In this document: positions 32,007-40,290 of the stretch, piece after piece
Numbering within the stretch: position 1 is the first letter of the stretch
Layout: each line of letters begins with the position of its first letter
Origin: Streptomyces sp. NBC_01224
Lineage (GTDB): Bacteria > Actinomycetota > Actinomycetes > Streptomycetales > Streptomycetaceae
Reading direction: 5' to 3'
Length of the DNA: 64,000 nt
Assembly: GCF_036002945.1 (NCBI RefSeq)
Contig: NZ_CP108529.1
Span: forward strand, 4,459,001-4,523,000
Made by a program: the position numbers and the translations under genes
The notes under the pieces: model-generated
Database searches by the model: none
Told to the model about the DNA's origin: nothing
What the model saw: the letters and a program-made list of their open reading frames with translations, nothing else

Positions 32007-32540
32007 ATGTCTGGGGGACCCGTGGCCGTACGAAGTCAGTACGAAGAACTGGCCCGACAGCTCAGCGCCATCGGGGCCGTCAAGCGGGGTCTCGCCCGCA
32101 TGCTGCCCCCCGAATGCCCCGGCGGCTCGGCGGCCGTACTGGCACTTCTCCGTGAACACGGCGAAATGCGGATCAGCAGACTGGCCGAGCTGATGGCCGT
32201 CGACATGTCGGTGACCAGCCGTCATGTCGCCCATGTGGCAGAGCGCGGCTGGATCGAACGGTCCTCGGACCCGGCGGACAAGCGGTCCCGCATCCTGCGG
32301 CTGACCCCCGCCGGACACGACGTGCTCAGCGATCTGAACCGCCGGACCACCGAAATGTTCATCCACAACCTCTCGGACTGGTCCGACGACGACGTCGGAC
32401 AGCTCAACACGCTGTTGGCCAGGCTGCGCGACAGTTTTGCCTGTCGCGGCCCCGGAGGGTGCGCCCCCGGAAAGCACGTCGGTGACTGCTCCCGGCATGC
32501 CGACAGCGACAACGACTCGCACACCCGTACACCCGTGTAA
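32007..32540 (+). CDS. MarR-family regulator with Cys-containing tail
   Basis: The 177-residue protein has a winged-helix core: ISRLAELMAVDMSVTSRHVA followed by HVAERGWIERSSDPADKRSR and ILRLTPAGHDVLSDL, classic MarR helices and wing. The tail beyond the dimerisation helix is unusual, with three cysteines in ACRGPGGCAPGKHVGDC and a His/Asp-rich end, so it may bind metal or sense oxidants. GTG 32022 is an alternative start, preceded by GGGGGA. It lies 23 bases upstream of the MFS transporter, forming a typical regulator-exporter operon with two putative operators at its promoter. Confidence 0.9.
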   Translation: MSGGPVAVRSQYEELARQLSAIGAVKRGLARMLPPECPGGSAAVLALLREHGEMRISRLAELMAVDMSVTSRHVAHVAERGWIERSSDPADKRSRILRLTPAGHDVLSDLNRRTTEMFIHNLSDWSDDDVGQLNTLLARLRDSFACRGPGGCAPGKHVGDCSRHADSDNDSHTRTPV

Positions 32541-32563
32541 CAGAAGCAAAGACAAGGAACTCA

Positions 32564-35059
32564 ATGGCTACGACCACACCAACCGGTGTGCGGGGCGGCC
32601 ACGCCAAGCACGGGGGATCATCCGATCCCTCCGACGGCACGCCGATGACACACCGGCAGATCATGGAAGCACTGGCCGGGCTGATGCTCGGCATGTTTGT
32701 CGCGATCCTGTCGTCGACGGTCGTCTCCAACGCCCTTCCGGAGATCATCTCCGACCTCGGCGGCGGCCAGAGCGCCTACACCTGGGTCGTCACGGCCTCG
32801 CTGCTGGCGATGACCGCCACCACCCCCCTGTGGGGCAAGCTCTCCGACCTGTTCAGCAAGAAGCTGCTGGTTCAGATAGCCCTCGTCATCTACGTCGCGG
32901 GCTCGGTCGTCGCCGGTATGTCGACCAGCAGCGGCATGCTGATCGCCTGCCGTGTCGTCCAGGGCATCGGCGTCGGCGGTCTCTCCGCCCTCGCGCAGAT
33001 CGTGATGGCGGCGATGATCGCCCCGCGTGAGCGCGGTCGCTACAGCGGATACATCGGTGCGGTGTTCGCCGTCGCCACCGTCGGTGGTCCGCTGCTCGGC
33101 GGTGTCATCACCGACACCAGCTGGATGGGCTGGCGCTGGTGCTTCTACGTCGGTGTGCCGTTCGCCATCATCGCGCTGATCGTGCTCCAGAAGACCCTGA
33201 AGCTCCCGGTCGTCAAGCGTGAGGTCAAGGTCGACTGGACCGGCGCGTTCTTCATCAGCGCCGCCGTGTCGCTGCTGCTCCTCTGGGTCACCTTCGCGGG
33301 CGACAAGTACGACTGGCTGTCGTGGCAGACCGGCGTGATGCTCGCGGGTTCCCTGATCCTCGCCCTGCTCTTCGTCTTCACCGAGTCCCGGGCCAGCGAG
33401 CCGATCATCCCGCTGCGTCTCTTCCGTAACCGCACCATCACGCTGGCCTCGCTGGCCTCGCTGTTCGTCGGTATCGCGATGTTCGCGGGCACCGTCTTCT
33501 TCAGCCAGTACTTCCAGCTGGCGCGCGGCAAGTCGCCGACGATGTCGGGTGTCATGACGATCCCGATGATCACCGGCCTCTTCCTCTCCTCGACGATCTC
33601 GGGCCAGATCATCACCAAGACGGGCCGCTGGAAGGCCTGGCTGGTCACCGGTGGCTTCCTGGTCACCGCCGGGCTCGGACTGCTCGGCACCATCCGGTAC
33701 GACACCGAGTACTGGCACATCGCGATCTTCATGTTCGTGATGGGTCTCGGCATCGGCATGATGATGCAGAACCTGGTGCTCGCCACGCAGAACCAGGTCG
33801 ATCCGTCCGACCTCGGCTCGGCCAGCTCCGTCGTCACCTTCTTCCGTTCCCTCGGTGGTGCGATCGGCGTCTCGGCGCTGGGCGCCGTCATGGCGAACCG
33901 CGTCACCCACTACGTCAAGGACGGTCTCGCGGAGCTCGGCCCCAAGGGCGAGGCCATGGGCCACGGCGGCACCGGCGGCGGGGACATCCCCGACGTGCAC
34001 GCACTGCCCGAGCCGTTCCGTACGGTCGTGGAGAGCGCCTACGGGCACGGTGTCGGCGACGTTTTCCTGTACGCCGCTCCGGCCGCGCTGCTCGCCTTCC
34101 TGATCACCATCTTCATCAAGGAGGTCGCACTGAAGACGAACTCCGCGAACGACGCCTCGGCCGCGGCCGAGGCCCCCGCCGCAGAGGCGGTCGAGGCTCC
34201 GGCCAACGCTGCCGCACCGGTCTCCCGGGCAACGGCCCCGGTCGCCCGGGCCTCCTCGGTCGACACCCTGGAAGCTCCGGTCGCCACCCTGCAGGGCACG
34301 GCCGTGCACGGTGTGGTGCGCGGCGCCGAGGGCGCACCCGTCGCACGGGCCGCAGTCACGCTGATCTCGCTGGCCGGCCGGCAGCTGGGGCGCTCCGTCG
34401 CCCAGGCCGACGGCAGCTACGGTCTGGACGCGCCGGGCTCCGGCAGCTATGTCCTGATCGCGTCAGCCGACGGCTTCCAGCCGCAGGCGTCCACCGTGGT
34501 CGTCGGTGACGAGTCGCTCTCGTACGACATCCTGCTGTCCGGTACGAGCGGCCTGGCCGGGATCGTGCGGACCGCCGAGACCGCTGCGCCGGTCGAGGGC
34601 GCCATGGTCATCGTGACCGATGTGCGCGGCGATGTGCTGGCCACCGGCAAGTCCGGTGAGACGGGCGAGTTCACCTTCGGTGAGCTGGTCCCCGGTTCGG
34701 TGACCGTCGCGGTGAACGCCGCAGGGTTCCGTCCGCTGGCGCTGCCGGTGGAGATCGGCGGCCAGGGCGTCACCCGGATCGAGGCCGCGCTGCAGTCCGG
34801 TGCGCTGGTGCAGGGCGTCGTGCGGGCCGGTTCCGGCCGGCGGCCGCTGCCGGACGCCCGGGTCACGCTGGTCGACGCGGCGGGCAATGTGGTCGCCACG
34901 TCCACAACCGGCGACGACGGGGCCTACGCCTTCGCCGACCTGGACGCGGGCGAGTACTCGGTCATCGCGACCGGCTACCCGCCGGTGGCCGGCGCGCTGA
35001 CCGTGGCCGGTCGCGGGGTCGACGGCCACGACATCGAGCTCGCCCACCCCGGCGAGTAG
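32564..35059 (+). CDS. DHA2-type MFS drug exporter fused to carboxypeptidase-regulatory-like repeats
   Basis: The 831-residue protein has a 14-helix EmrB/QacA-type transporter in residues ~25-530: AILSSTVVSNALPEIISDLG, LWGKLSDLFSKKLLVQIALV and VVQGIGVGGLSALAQIVMAA are motif-A/C-like segments. After an Ala/Pro linker come three ~85-residue Ig-like Carboxypeptidase-D-regulatory-like repeats. Each starts with a G(V/I)VR element (VHGVVRGAEGAPVARAAVTL; LAGIVRTAETAAPVEGAMVI; VQGVVRAGSGRRPLPDARVT). With 14 helices the extension would be cytoplasmic. The ATG follows AAGGAACTCA. It exports an unknown compound under control of the MarR protein; the fusion is uncommon outside Streptomyces as far as I recall. 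Confidence 0.9.
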   Translation: MATTTPTGVRGGHAKHGGSSDPSDGTPMTHRQIMEALAGLMLGMFVAILSSTVVSNALPEIISDLGGGQSAYTWVVTASLLAMTATTPLWGKLSDLFSKKLLVQIALVIYVAGSVVAGMSTSSGMLIACRVVQGIGVGGLSALAQIVMAAMIAPRERGRYSGYIGAVFAVATVGGPLLGGVITDTSWMGWRWCFYVGVPFAIIALIVLQKTLKLPVVKREVKVDWTGAFFISAAVSLLLLWVTFAGDKYDWLSWQTGVMLAGSLILALLFVFTESRASEPIIPLRLFRNRTITLASLASLFVGIAMFAGTVFFSQYFQLARGKSPTMSGVMTIPMITGLFLSSTISGQIITKTGRWKAWLVTGGFLVTAGLGLLGTIRYDTEYWHIAIFMFVMGLGIGMMMQNLVLATQNQVDPSDLGSASSVVTFFRSLGGAIGVSALGAVMANRVTHYVKDGLAELGPKGEAMGHGGTGGGDIPDVHALPEPFRTVVESAYGHGVGDVFLYAAPAALLAFLITIFIKEVALKTNSANDASAAAEAPAAEAVEAPANAAAPVSRATAPVARASSVDTLEAPVATLQGTAVHGVVRGAEGAPVARAAVTLISLAGRQLGRSVAQADGSYGLDAPGSGSYVLIASADGFQPQASTVVVGDESLSYDILLSGTSGLAGIVRTAETAAPVEGAMVIVTDVRGDVLATGKSGETGEFTFGELVPGSVTVAVNAAGFRPLALPVEIGGQGVTRIEAALQSGALVQGVVRAGSGRRPLPDARVTLVDAAGNVVATSTTGDDGAYAFADLDAGEYSVIATGYPPVAGALTVAGRGVDGHDIELAHPGE

Positions 35060-35376
35060 CGACCTCGCCCACGATTGGCAGTGGGAGAAGGAGCGGCGTC
35101 CGGGGCCTTCGAATCCAGGGCGGAGGAGGGAGTCGACGCGGAGCGTCGGCGACTGACGACAACGCCGCAGGCGGAGGCCCCGGACACCGCGACGCCGCTG
35201 ACAATCGCGGGCGAGGTCGTCACCACAGACCCCTGGCGGGTCGGCGTTTCGAGCGGAGACGCTGTACCGGCCGGTGGAAATGGGCCCCGGTGGCGGGGAC
35301 GGCAGGCAGGGGACGGCCTGCCGTCCCCGCCCCGGGGCCCGACTCATTGAGTCATTGAGCAAGGAGAGAAAACGGG
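35060..35376. other. 317-base region with large nested hairpin
   Basis: No gene is recognised. At 35282-35340 an outer 9-bp stem (GGGCCCCGG / CCGGGGCCC) encloses a perfect 13-bp stem (GGGGACGGCAGGC / GCCTGCCGTCCCC, 35295-35307 and 35316-35328). A duplicated TCATTGAG follows at 35343-35358, then the YceI ribosome-binding site AAGGAG. The hairpin is a probable terminator of the MFS transcript; no T-run is present. Confidence 0.6.
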
Positions 35377-36192
35377 ATGGGACTTCGCGCACAGGTACGG
35401 ACGCGGGACGGCTGGGCGGTCCAGCACGCGGTCGTGACGGTCACCGACATGACCGGCGCGCAGGTGCTGCGGGCCACTGCCGACGAGGACGGGGCGGTGC
35501 GGACCGACACTCCCCTGCAGGCCGGCGCGTACACAGTGATCGTCACGGCGGTCGGGTACGCCCCCGCCGCCTCCACCGCCCTCGTCACCGCGAGCGGACG
35601 GGTCGAGGCCGGCACGGTGGTGCTGGCCCGCCAGGGCGGTGTGGAGCTGCCGCCGCCGGGCGCCTGGTCGCTGGACCCGGCGCACTCCTCGGTGGCCGCG
35701 GTCGCGCAGCACCTGGGGATCTCCAGCGTGCACGGCCGGTTCACAGAGTTCAGCGGCCGGATCGAGATCGCCGAGGAGCTCCACCGGTCCCGGGTCGACG
35801 CGATCATCGGCGCGGCCAGCATCGACACCGGCAACGACATGCGGGACAAGCACCTGCGGTCGGCGGACTTCCTCGACTCGGACCGGTTCCCGGAGATCAC
35901 GTACCGCTCCCATGGGCTGGAACCGGCCGGTCCCGACCGCTGGACCGTGCACGGCGAGCTGACGATGCACGGTGTCGCGCGAAACGTCGACCTGAGCCTG
36001 AGCTACCTCGGCACCGGCCCCGACCCGTGGGGCGGGGTGCGTGCGGCGTTCAGCGCAACGGCGGAGCTGCGCCGCGAGGACTTCGCCATGAACTACAACC
36101 AGGTGGTGCAGGCGGGCATCTCGGCGATCGGTACGACGCTGCGGGTGGAGCTCGACATCCAGGCCGTGCAGGGTGAGTCCCTGCCGTCGTAG
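35377..36192 (+). CDS. YceI family protein with N-terminal carboxypeptidase-regulatory-like domain
   Basis: The 271-residue protein has two parts. Residues 1-90 (QVRTRDGWAVQHAVVTVTDM then GAYTVIVTAVGYAPAASTAL) are a fourth copy of the domain type at the end of the upstream exporter. Residues ~95-271 are a YceI lipocalin-like barrel: WSLDPAHSSVAAVAQHLGIS, IGAASIDTGNDMRDKHLRSA and DFLDSDRFPEITYRSHGLEP. YceI barrels bind isoprenoid-like lipids. No signal peptide is present, so it acts in the cytoplasm. It sits 10 bases ahead of the flavin/F420 gene, so the two are co-transcribed. Confidence 0.9.
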   Translation: MGLRAQVRTRDGWAVQHAVVTVTDMTGAQVLRATADEDGAVRTDTPLQAGAYTVIVTAVGYAPAASTALVTASGRVEAGTVVLARQGGVELPPPGAWSLDPAHSSVAAVAQHLGISSVHGRFTEFSGRIEIAEELHRSRVDAIIGAASIDTGNDMRDKHLRSADFLDSDRFPEITYRSHGLEPAGPDRWTVHGELTMHGVARNVDLSLSYLGTGPDPWGGVRAAFSATAELRREDFAMNYNQVVQAGISAIGTTLRVELDIQAVQGESLPS

Positions 36193-36201
36193 TCTGCGGA
36201 C

Positions 36202-36672
36202 ATGGCACCCGACATCGCGACGAACACGGCCGTGGAACTCGACGAGTTGCTGGCTTTCGTACGGCCCAGGCACCGGGCGATCCTGCTGACCACCCGGTCC
36301 GACGGCCGCCCCCAGGGCTCCCCGCTGACCTGCGGCGTCGACGACGCCGGACGGATCGTCGTCTCGACCTACCCCGAACGGGCCAAGACCCGCAACGCGA
36401 AACGGGACGAGCGGGTCAGTGTGATCGTCCTGTCCGACGACTGGAACGGGCCGTGGGTGCAGATCGACGGCTCGGCCGAGGTGATCGACTCACCGGATTC
36501 GGTCGAGCCGCTCGTCGAGTACTTCCGGAACATCTCGGGTGAGCACCCGGACTGGGACGAGTACCGGGCGGCAATGGTGAAGCAGGGGAAGTCGATCATC
36601 CGGATCACTCCGGAGCGCTGGGGCCCGGTCGCGACCGGCGGCTTCCCCGCCCACCTGGCGCCCGGCAGCTGA
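36202..36672 (+). CDS. PPOX-class F420-dependent oxidoreductase-like protein
   Basis: The 156-residue protein has a split-barrel FMN/F420 fold. It contains RHRAILLTTRSDGRPQGSPL, GRIVVSTYPERAKTRNAKRD, VQIDGSAEVIDSPDSVEP, and a C-terminal IRITPERWGPVATGGFPAH. Such proteins bind F420 or FMN and reduce small substrates. It lies nine bases downstream of the YceI gene. Substrate unknown. Confidence 0.88.
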   Translation: MAPDIATNTAVELDELLAFVRPRHRAILLTTRSDGRPQGSPLTCGVDDAGRIVVSTYPERAKTRNAKRDERVSVIVLSDDWNGPWVQIDGSAEVIDSPDSVEPLVEYFRNISGEHPDWDEYRAAMVKQGKSIIRITPERWGPVATGGFPAHLAPGS

Positions 36673-36673
36673 C

Positions 36674-36697
36674 TGCTGTCTGCTGTCTGCTGTCTGC
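36674..36697. repeat. 7-bp microsatellite (TGCTGTC x3.4)
   Basis: TGCTGTC repeats three times in a row with a fourth partial copy, starting three bases after the stop codon of the F420-type gene. Potentially variable in length. Confidence 0.85.
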
Positions 36698-36788
36698 CGG
36701 ATACGTTGCCCGTATGCCTTCCCGAATACATGCGCATGTTCCGGCGCCGGGCCTGCTCGCGCGGGCCCGGCAGCCGGCCGCGCCGACG

Positions 36789-36884
36789 CTGACCCCCGCG
36801 ATGGGCGGGTTCTTCGGGACGGACCGCTTCGCGGGCATGGACGGCGCCACATTCATCAATGCCGGCCGGGGCGCGACGGTGGAT
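36789..36884 (+). pseudogene. Fragment of a D-2-hydroxyacid dehydrogenase
   Basis: A short frame encodes TLTPAMGGFFGTDRFAGMDG followed by ATFINAGRGATVD. This matches the NAD-domain segment of D-isomer 2-hydroxyacid dehydrogenases (usual form ...LTPxTxGxFGxxxFAxMKPGAxxINxGRGxxVD). The flanking sequence does not continue the family on either side, and the ~330-residue enzyme is missing. An ancient, heavily deleted remnant between the F420-type gene and tetR. Confidence 0.6.
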
Positions 36885-36917
36885 GTGCGGCGCGGGTACC
36901 GAGGGACGAACGAGGTC

Positions 36918-37676
36918 TCAGCGGTCCCGCATCGCCTCGATGCCCGCGATCAGCAGGTCCAGGGCGAAAGTGAAGTCCCGGTCGCGCATCTCCTCGACCG
37001 TGTCGCCGCCGCGGGCGTCCATCAGGTCCTGTGAGGACTCGACGATCCGGCTGAGCTGCGGCTGGCTCCGGATGGCGCCCAGCGCCTGCTGGAAGAACTC
37101 GTCCTGGCTGACCCCCGACTCCGCGCTGCGCTGCACGAAGTGGGCCTCGATGGTGCCGAATCCGTACACGAACTGGAAGACCGCGGAGAGTGCGCCCGTC
37201 TGCTGGTGCAGCGGCAGCCCCGTCGCCCGGATCACGTCCTGGACGGCGTGCGAGAACAGCATCGAGTGGGGGCCCATGTTGAGGAAGTGACCGGCGAGCG
37301 GCGACACCCAGCCATGCCGGACCAGCAATTCCCGATAGGAAATGGCCAGTTCGCGCAGCCGGTCGTGCCAGTGCGCGTCCTCACGAGGGGGCGCGATCTC
37401 GCTGTAGACCGAGTCGAGGGCCAGCTCCAGCAGATCGTCCTTGGTGTCCACGTACCAGTAGAGGGACATCGCGGTGACGTCCAGCTCGGCGGCGAGCCGG
37501 CGCATGGAGAACTTGGCGAGGCCCTCGGCGTCCAGCAGCCGGACGGAAGCCGCAGTGATCCTGTCCCGGTCGAGACCGGTCGGCTGGTCCGATTTACGGG
37601 TGCGCGACGGTGTCCTCCGGTCCAGCCACACGCTGGTCCTGGCGGGGTTCTTCACACGGTCGGCCGCGGACACCAT
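36918..37676 (-). CDS. TetR-family regulator of the upstream exporter
   Basis: The 252-residue protein has a DNA-binding head (ITAASVRLLDAEGLAKFSMR then LAAELDVTAMSLYWYVDTKD) and a long ligand-binding C-terminal domain of the TetR_C type (HWHDRLRELAISYRELLVRH ... VFQFVYGFGTIEAHFVQRSA). An ~35-residue extension precedes the helix-turn-helix, so the start is uncertain. It follows the MFS gene on the same strand (94-base gap), so exporter and repressor share a transcript. Its operator is very likely the palindromic array at 39,318-39,377. Confidence 0.92.
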   Translation of the reverse strand: MVSAADRVKNPARTSVWLDRRTPSRTRKSDQPTGLDRDRITAASVRLLDAEGLAKFSMRRLAAELDVTAMSLYWYVDTKDDLLELALDSVYSEIAPPREDAHWHDRLRELAISYRELLVRHGWVSPLAGHFLNMGPHSMLFSHAVQDVIRATGLPLHQQTGALSAVFQFVYGFGTIEAHFVQRSAESGVSQDEFFQQALGAIRSQPQLSRIVESSQDLMDARGGDTVEEMRDRDFTFALDLLIAGIEAMRDR

Positions 37677-37770
37677 GGCGCACTCTCCTCGTCTTGCCGG
37701 CGGGACGGACCGGATGCGTACTCGTGCGCACGAAGCGGATCCCTACGGTCCGATGCGCCCCGCCTCGATG

Positions 37771-39300
37771 CTATGCCGCCACCTCGGCCTCGGCCGAGCC
37801 CGCCCGGGCAGATTCTGCCCGCTCCGCGCGGCGCAGGAGCGCCGCGGCCAGCAGGCCGCCGGCCAGCACCGCCACCGCTCCGACCAGCTGGCTGGTCTCC
37901 AGTCCCGAGGCGAAGGCGTCCGTGATCCGCGCCCGCTCCCCGTCGTCGGTGGCCGAGGCCAGCGCGGCGGGCAGCGAGGCGGCCCCGACGGCCGCCGGCA
38001 CGAGCGCTGCGAACCGGGAGTTCAGCACCGCGCCGAGGACGGCGACCCCCAGACCGTTGCCGAACTCGGCGAGCGTGCCGTTGACCCCCGCACCCACGCC
38101 TGCCTTCTCCGGCGGAATGGCGCTCATGATCGCGTTGGCCATGGCGGGCATGGCGAGCGCGATGCCCGCGCCCATCACGACCAGGCCGAGCAGCATGCCG
38201 CCGTAGCCGTCGCCGCCGAGCAGCGCGATCGCGGCGAGACCCGCGGCCAGCAGGCTCATCCCGGCCGCGATGGTGACGGGCGTGCCCAGCTTGGGCACCA
38301 GCCTGGCCCCCAGTCCGGTGAGGTTGAGCGCGACGACGCTCAGCGCCAGCGGAGCCGTACGCAGACCGGCTTCCAGCGGCCCGTAGCCGAGGACGAACTG
38401 GAGCTGCTGGGTGAGCAGGAAGAGCGAGCCGCCCATTCCGAACGCGACCAGGATCGCGCCCGCGACCGCCCCGATGAACTTCTGGTTGCGGAAGAAGTGC
38501 ATGTCCAGCATCGGGTACGGGATGTGCAGCTCCCACAATATGAACCCGGCGAGGACGGCGACCCCGATGAAGGCGGTCAGCAGCACCCGGCCCGACGTCC
38601 AGCCGTGCTCCGGGCCGGAGATGATCGCGTACACGACGGATGCCATACCGATGGTGGAGAGCAGTGCGCCGAGCAGGTCGGGGCGCTCGCCACTGGGGTT
38701 CTTGGACTCCGGGACGAGCCGGACGACGGCGGCCAGACCGATGACCGCGACGGGGATGTTGATCAGGAAGATCGCGCCCCACCAGAAGTGGTCGAGCATC
38801 ACTCCGCCGACCAGCGGTCCGACGGCGAAGCCCAGCGAGCTGACGGTCGACCAGATGCCGATCGCCTTGACCCGCTCGGAGTCGTCGAAGATCTGCACGA
38901 CGACGGCCAGGGTCGTCGTCATCAGCAGCGCACCGCCGATGCCCATGCCCGCGCGGGCGGCGATCAGCTGCGTGGACGACTGGGCCAGTCCGGCCACCAG
39001 CGAGCCGATGCCGAACAGGGCGAGCCCCGCGATCAGCATCTTCTTGCGGCCGTAGCGGTCGGCGGAGCTGCCGGCCGTGAGCAGCAGACCCGACTGGACC
39101 AGCGAATAGGCGTTGATCATCCACTGCACATCGGCGGTGGAGGCGTCCAGCTCGCGGGTGAGGGAGGGGATCGCGACGTTGAGAACGGTGTTGTCGAGCA
39201 GCACGGTGAGCTGGGCGAGACAGATGACGCCAAGGATCAACCAGCGCTGCGGGTGGCTCGGTGGCGTGAGGCGGTTCTGCTCGGCGACGGTCGCCGTCAT
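37771..39300 (-). CDS. DHA2-type MFS multidrug exporter
   Basis: The 509-residue protein (ATG 39300; a longer frame to 39363 is unlikely because it would run through the operator) has a 14-helix layout. It starts RWLILGVICLAQLTVLLDNT and carries VLNVAIPSLTRELDASTADV, SSADRYGRKKMLIAGLALFG (motif A) and ISAIPPEKAGVGAGVNGTLA. These are hallmarks of the EmrB/QacA drug:H+ antiporter group. The C-terminus is Ala/Arg/Glu-rich. It is transcribed with tetR and controlled from the operator at 39,318-39,377; the inducer is unknown. Confidence 0.93.
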   Translation of the reverse strand: MTATVAEQNRLTPPSHPQRWLILGVICLAQLTVLLDNTVLNVAIPSLTRELDASTADVQWMINAYSLVQSGLLLTAGSSADRYGRKKMLIAGLALFGIGSLVAGLAQSSTQLIAARAGMGIGGALLMTTTLAVVVQIFDDSERVKAIGIWSTVSSLGFAVGPLVGGVMLDHFWWGAIFLINIPVAVIGLAAVVRLVPESKNPSGERPDLLGALLSTIGMASVVYAIISGPEHGWTSGRVLLTAFIGVAVLAGFILWELHIPYPMLDMHFFRNQKFIGAVAGAILVAFGMGGSLFLLTQQLQFVLGYGPLEAGLRTAPLALSVVALNLTGLGARLVPKLGTPVTIAAGMSLLAAGLAAIALLGGDGYGGMLLGLVVMGAGIALAMPAMANAIMSAIPPEKAGVGAGVNGTLAEFGNGLGVAVLGAVLNSRFAALVPAAVGAASLPAALASATDDGERARITDAFASGLETSQLVGAVAVLAGGLLAAALLRRAERAESARAGSAEAEVAA

Positions 39301-39317
39301 GCGGACTCCTGATGCCT

Positions 39318-39377
39318 TATACGGTGTACGGGGCTGAGTTGTACACCGTATAGCCAGCCCCATACGGTGTACAACTC
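39318..39377. promoter_or_regulatory. TetR-type operator: three 12-bp sites in alternating orientation
   Basis: TATACGGTGTAC (39318-39329) and its complement GTACACCGTATA (39341-39352) are 11 bases apart. A third site, CATACGGTGTAC, stands at 39361-39372. Sites two and three also form a 15-bp inverted repeat, GAGTTGTACACCGTA / TACGGTGTACAACTC. The array covers the gap between the divergent exporter and endonuclease-type genes. Confidence 0.85.
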
Positions 39378-39428
39378 AATTCCGCGCGGTACCGTGCTCG
39401 CCGCTGATCCGACAAGGACTGGAGTGTT

Positions 39429-40286
39429 ATGTCACTGCGTCGTCGTACGGTGGAAGTGCTCATCGCAGCGGGCCTGTTGGGCACCGCCGTCGCGCCCCCG
39501 GCATCGGCCGCCGGGCAGGGGCACGCGGTGCCGCTGCGCGTGGCCACGTACAACATCCATGCGGGCGCCGGCATGGACAATGTCTTCGATCTCGACCGGC
39601 AGACCGCCGAGCTCCGCTCACTGGACGCCGATGTGATCGGGCTCCAGGAGGTCGACGTCCACTGGGGCACCCGCAGCGAATGGCGCGATCTGGCGGCCGA
39701 GCTGGCAGAGCGGCTGCACATGCAGGTCTCGTTCGCCCCGATCTACAGCCTCGACCCCGATACTCCGGGTACGCCCCGGCGTGAGTTCGGTGTCGCGGTG
39801 CTGTCCAGGTACCGGATCCTGAGCGCCGAGAACCACGAGATCACCCGGCTCTCCACCCAGGACCCGAACCCGGTTCCGGCCCCCGCGCCCGGCTTCGGCG
39901 AGGTGGTCCTGCGGGTGAAGGGGCTGCCCGTGCATGTGTATGTGACGCACCTCGACTACCGCGGCGACCCGTCCGTACGGACCGCCCAGGTCGCCGACAC
40001 CCGCCGGATCATGGCCGAGGACGAGGCACCGGGGCGGCAGAAGGTGCGGCAGATCCTGCTCGGCGACTTCAACGCGGCACCGGCCGCTCCCGAACTCGCC
40101 CCGCTGTGGGAGAAGCTGACGGACATCGAGCCCGGTGGGCCGACGTACCCGGCGCAGGATCCGGTGCAGCGGATCGATTACGTGGCGGTGTCGAAGGATT
40201 CCGTACGGGTACGCGACGCGGCGGTGGCCGAGACGCTTGCCTCGGACCACCGCCCGGTTGTCGCGGATCTGCTGCTCCGTCGCTGA
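39429..40286 (+). CDS. Secreted endonuclease/exonuclease/phosphatase family protein
   Basis: The 285-residue protein has a signal peptide (VEVLIAAGLLGTAVAPPASA then AG) and an EEP fold. LRVATYNIHAGAGMDNVFDL gives the metal-binding N and H, VIGLQEVDVHW the catalytic Glu, YVTHLDYRGDPSVRTAQ the mid-chain H and D, QILLGDFNAAPAAPELA the DxN, and TLASDHRPVVADLL the final D-H pair. It is an exported Mg2+-dependent phosphodiesterase; substrates may be phospholipids, nucleic acids or phosphoesters. It is divergent from the exporter and reads out through the same operator array, so it may be co-regulated by the TetR protein. Confidence 0.92.
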   Translation: MSLRRRTVEVLIAAGLLGTAVAPPASAAGQGHAVPLRVATYNIHAGAGMDNVFDLDRQTAELRSLDADVIGLQEVDVHWGTRSEWRDLAAELAERLHMQVSFAPIYSLDPDTPGTPRREFGVAVLSRYRILSAENHEITRLSTQDPNPVPAPAPGFGEVVLRVKGLPVHVYVTHLDYRGDPSVRTAQVADTRRIMAEDEAPGRQKVRQILLGDFNAAPAAPELAPLWEKLTDIEPGGPTYPAQDPVQRIDYVAVSKDSVRVRDAAVAETLASDHRPVVADLLLRR

Positions 40287-40290
40287 GCCT

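Noticed and set aside
35075..35350. Small ORF between the exporter and the YceI gene
   Set aside because: No codon bias, no start signal; it covers the large hairpin and so is unlikely to be translated.
36714..37034. Complete plus-strand gene upstream of tetR
   Set aside because: Only the dehydrogenase-like fragment at 36789-36884 is protein-like; the rest is antisense to tetR.
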